Source: an uncultured Muribaculaceae bacterium
GTDB taxonomy: Bacteria; Bacteroidota; Bacteroidia; Bacteroidales; Muribaculaceae
Assembly: GCA_910586895.1 (NCBI GenBank)
Contig: CAJUIW010000003.1
Span: 1 to 64,000 of the forward strand
DNA length: 64,000 bases
Direction of reading: 5' to 3'
Shown: positions 63,869-64,000 of the stretch, in pieces
Numbering within the stretch: the stretch's first letter is position 1
Layout of the letters: each line of letters begins with the position of its first letter
The notes under the pieces: model-generated
The model's input: the letters and a program-made list of their open reading frames with translations, nothing else
Told to the model about the DNA's origin: nothing
Database searches by the model: none
Program-made: the position numbers and the translations under genes

Positions 63869-63897
63869 CGCTGCTTATCCATTAGCGATAAGCAGCG
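63869..63897 (+). terminator. Terminator after the dxr-rseP-rlmI-DPP III unit
   Basis: Perfect 11-bp stem cgctgcttatc/gataagcagcg with a 7-base loop, followed by TTTTTT. The remaining 100 bases of the window show no gene. Confidence 0.9.
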
Positions 63898-64000
63898 TTT
63901 TTTATTACCCGCCACAATGCCGGAAAGCGCATTACCGCAAGCTTAAGTCTTGACTTCGCCGTCAGGGAATACCGGTTGCGGCGGAGCAGGCTTTCTATAT

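Noticed and set aside
1..64000. CRISPR array, rRNA operon, integrase or transposase
   Set aside because: I saw no regularly spaced repeat array, no rRNA sequence and no intact recombinase motif. The repeats at 53.5-54.6 kb are too few and irregular to be CRISPR.

Overview
The window looks like a chromosomal segment of a Bacteroidales bacterium of moderate GC, most likely of the Muribaculaceae type (the family is my inference; no search was run). Three things point there. The promoters follow the Bacteroidetes pattern TTTG-N19-21-TAnnTTTG rather than the sigma70 pattern. Lineage-typical families are present, such as DUF4831, a long LptF/G-like permease, a 29-residue AURKAIP1/COX24-like protein and BspA-like leucine-rich repeats with a type IX secretion tail. 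Gene content is that of an anaerobic gut commensal (histidine degradation through formimino-THF, aspartate:alanine exchange, DPP III).

Layout. 1-4.4 kb: dnaE and trxA. 4.4-10.2 kb, minus strand: a four-gene operon nnrDE / DUF4831 / lptF-like / ribBA, divergent from hpt-adk. 11.6-18.1 kb: a histidine-utilisation operon ftcD-hutU-hutH-hutI that converges on, and overlaps, a glycosyltransferase gene. 19.5-23.4 kb: a queuosine-precursor transporter with a candidate pseudoknot leader, a HAD phosphatase, HU, a tiny basic ribosomal-type protein, and RNase G/E. 23.4-26.9 kb: aspT-aspD, an aspartate:alanine exchange and decarboxylation system. 27-30.6 kb: a GH16 lipoprotein, a small membrane protein, mgtE and rsmA.

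30.7-33.2 kb is the first accessory patch: tRNA-Gly, a KilA-N protein and an ECF sigma / membrane-protein pair with duplicated upstream repeats. 33.3-37.9 kb: a two-component system, a candidate short RNA and a DUF349 protein. 38.1-44.9 kb is the main accessory island. It starts at tRNA-Leu and holds AT-rich hairpin DNA, a BspA-like LRR protein, a 46-codon ORF under a consensus promoter, a putative AbiC-type phage abortive-infection membrane protein, a WG-repeat lipoprotein and a dead DUF1016 gene.

45-53.4 kb returns to housekeeping: the overlapping operon parE-coaD-ctp-ispD-recG, then ndk and an M23 peptidase. 53.4-54.7 kb is non-coding and repeat-dense: two 236-bp direct repeats, a pair of large hairpins that are inverted copies with compensatory stem changes, and a family of small hairpins. 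54.7-63.9 kb: a phospho-sugar mutase and an OmpA protein on the minus strand, and a dxr-rseP-rlmI-DPP III run on the plus strand.

The most unusual material is the repeat region at 53.5-54.6 kb, the tRNA-Leu island with its defence candidate, the pseudoknot leader before the queuosine transporter, and the hairpin whose loop carries the stop codons of two convergent genes. I saw no CRISPR array, rRNA operon, intact transposase or complete prophage.
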